A DNA stretch of 64,000 nucleotides from Eutreptiella sp. 'Long Island Sound 2002' (taxonomy: Eukaryota; Euglenozoa; Euglenophyceae; Eutreptiales; Eutreptiaceae): NCBI GenBank assembly GCA_964036045.1, contig OZ038385.1, forward strand, positions 20,860,720 to 20,924,719, written 5' to 3'. The notes under the pieces were generated by a model, which saw only the letters and a list, made by a program, of their open reading frames with translations, was not told where the DNA came from and made no database searches. Positions 63,192 through 64,000 of this stretch are shown in pieces; the stretch's first letter is position 1, and each line of letters starts with the position of its first letter. Position numbers and translations under genes: made by a program.

Positions 63192-64000
63192 TTAAGCTTG
63201 CTTGCTTGCACCTGGGTTTGAGGACAGTGCACTATAGGGCTACCTGAGAAGCGTATAATACGTGGAGGTAGTCTTGGTTCCTCAGCCGCAAACCCAGGCC
63301 ATCTGCCTTTGCTTTACAAGTGGGAAGGTAAGGGCGATTGGTGCAGTCTCTTTGAGCAGCGCTAAAATGTGCTGGGCAGATCACACAAACAGAAAACTGC
63401 AACTCAGCCAGGACTGGTGAGTGCAGTCTGACTTCACCGCCATTCTCGCTGTGCACGCACACTGAGCACTCCTTCCCTCCAAGCCCTGACAGGGAAACAC
63501 GTAGTGGCGTCCCTGTTAGGCCACAGTCGCTTAGTAGCGCTGTGTTCTCTTGCTTTCTCACAGGAGGGTCATTAGGACCCGAGACATCTTTGACAGCAGC
63601 TCCAAGTAGCGTGTGTAGGTGTTAGGGTCAACAGGCCTGGCAGGAGTTGAGTGCAAGTGATGAGTGCTCACCCTGCCTTCGAAGGCCGGTGCTGGCGTTA
63701 GTGAGTGTAGTGTAGTGGAGTCTCCTGTCCCGCGTGCTTTTCCACGTGGGTAGGGGAGTGTGTTAGCTTTTGGCCTTTAGCAAAAATGGGCGTTTTGTAT
63801 GCCCTTAGCACACTTGGCCACCCCTCCCCTCTAGTAGTTAGGGCTTTTGCCGTCTTCCCCAAGGATAGGCGCCAGCACAGAAATTGGGCGCCATAGGAGT
63901 GGTAATAGTTCCTGATTAGGACCTTTGGTCTGACGTCAGCGAAGCCCGGTCTCCGGGAGCCACGCCGGGGAGTGAAGTGAGACACACACAGACATACGTA

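Larger units (their letters stand above)
61051..64000. other. Non-coding flank
   Basis: No supported gene. GCGTAGGCTTGTTTTGCGCT occurs twice (62771 and 62909). Several TAGGGTTAG-type words lie at 62480-62760. Short frames here lack any recognised domain. It may hold exons of a gene too short to identify. Confidence 0.5.

Overview
The window is eukaryotic nuclear DNA made almost entirely of nested transposable elements. Evidence for a eukaryote: Ty3/gypsy LTR retrotransposons with chromodomains, an initiator-Met-tRNA-type primer-binding site as in plants, GT-AG introns (clearest at 24395-24524), abundant satellites and interspersed decayed ORFs. A green-lineage organism, possibly a charophyte-type alga, fits best, but this is a guess from element types and not from a marker gene.

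Layout. 1-5.7 kb: a RING-finger ORF followed by non-coding repeats (71-bp tandem, CATCA-type satellite, a duplicated 0.55-kb repeat, a 10-bp satellite). 5.7-7.2 kb: the integrase/RNase H end of an old minus-strand Ty3/gypsy element, here called C. Its reverse transcriptase part lies at 60.3-61.05 kb. Everything between is one very large plus-strand LTR element, D, inserted into C between RT and RNase H. D's LTRs (18569-19376 and 59522-60336) start TGTACC and end GGTACA, with a primer-binding-like site and a polypurine tract next to them. Once later insertions are subtracted D is about 23.2 kb. It carries a leader with hairpin repeats, several unknown ORFs, an intron-containing gene, a Gag-like region, protease, a Dam-methyltransferase-like domain, dUTPase, RT, RNase H, integrase, chromodomain and a further unknown gene. 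Most D genes are broken by stops or frameshifts.

Inserted into D are: element A (30290-41054), a young nearly intact Ty3/gypsy element with 532-bp LTRs differing at about three positions, a TCAGT target duplication, gag starting inside the LTR, and a 1684-codon pol; and GC-rich elements of a different kind. Two GC-rich elements hit D (7805-17161 in the 5' LTR; 44633-50666 in RNase H) and a third (9655-13588, minus strand) sits inside the first. All three share a related Pro/Arg-rich ORF1, start at different points of that ORF, end in a tetranucleotide tail (ACCT or ACTT), lack a visible reverse transcriptase, and are flanked by direct copies of 1.35-2.0 kb of their own target.

The kilobase-scale target duplications, seen three times in one window, are the most unusual signal here. 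Next are the size and gene content of element D, its covarying hairpin arrays (19.5-19.9, 21.2-21.6 and 57.0-59.25 kb), and the shared methyltransferase-like domain between protease and RT in both A and D. 61.05-64 kb is non-coding apart from a decayed tRNA-like (SINE-type) sequence. All family assignments come from reading motifs by eye; no searches were run.
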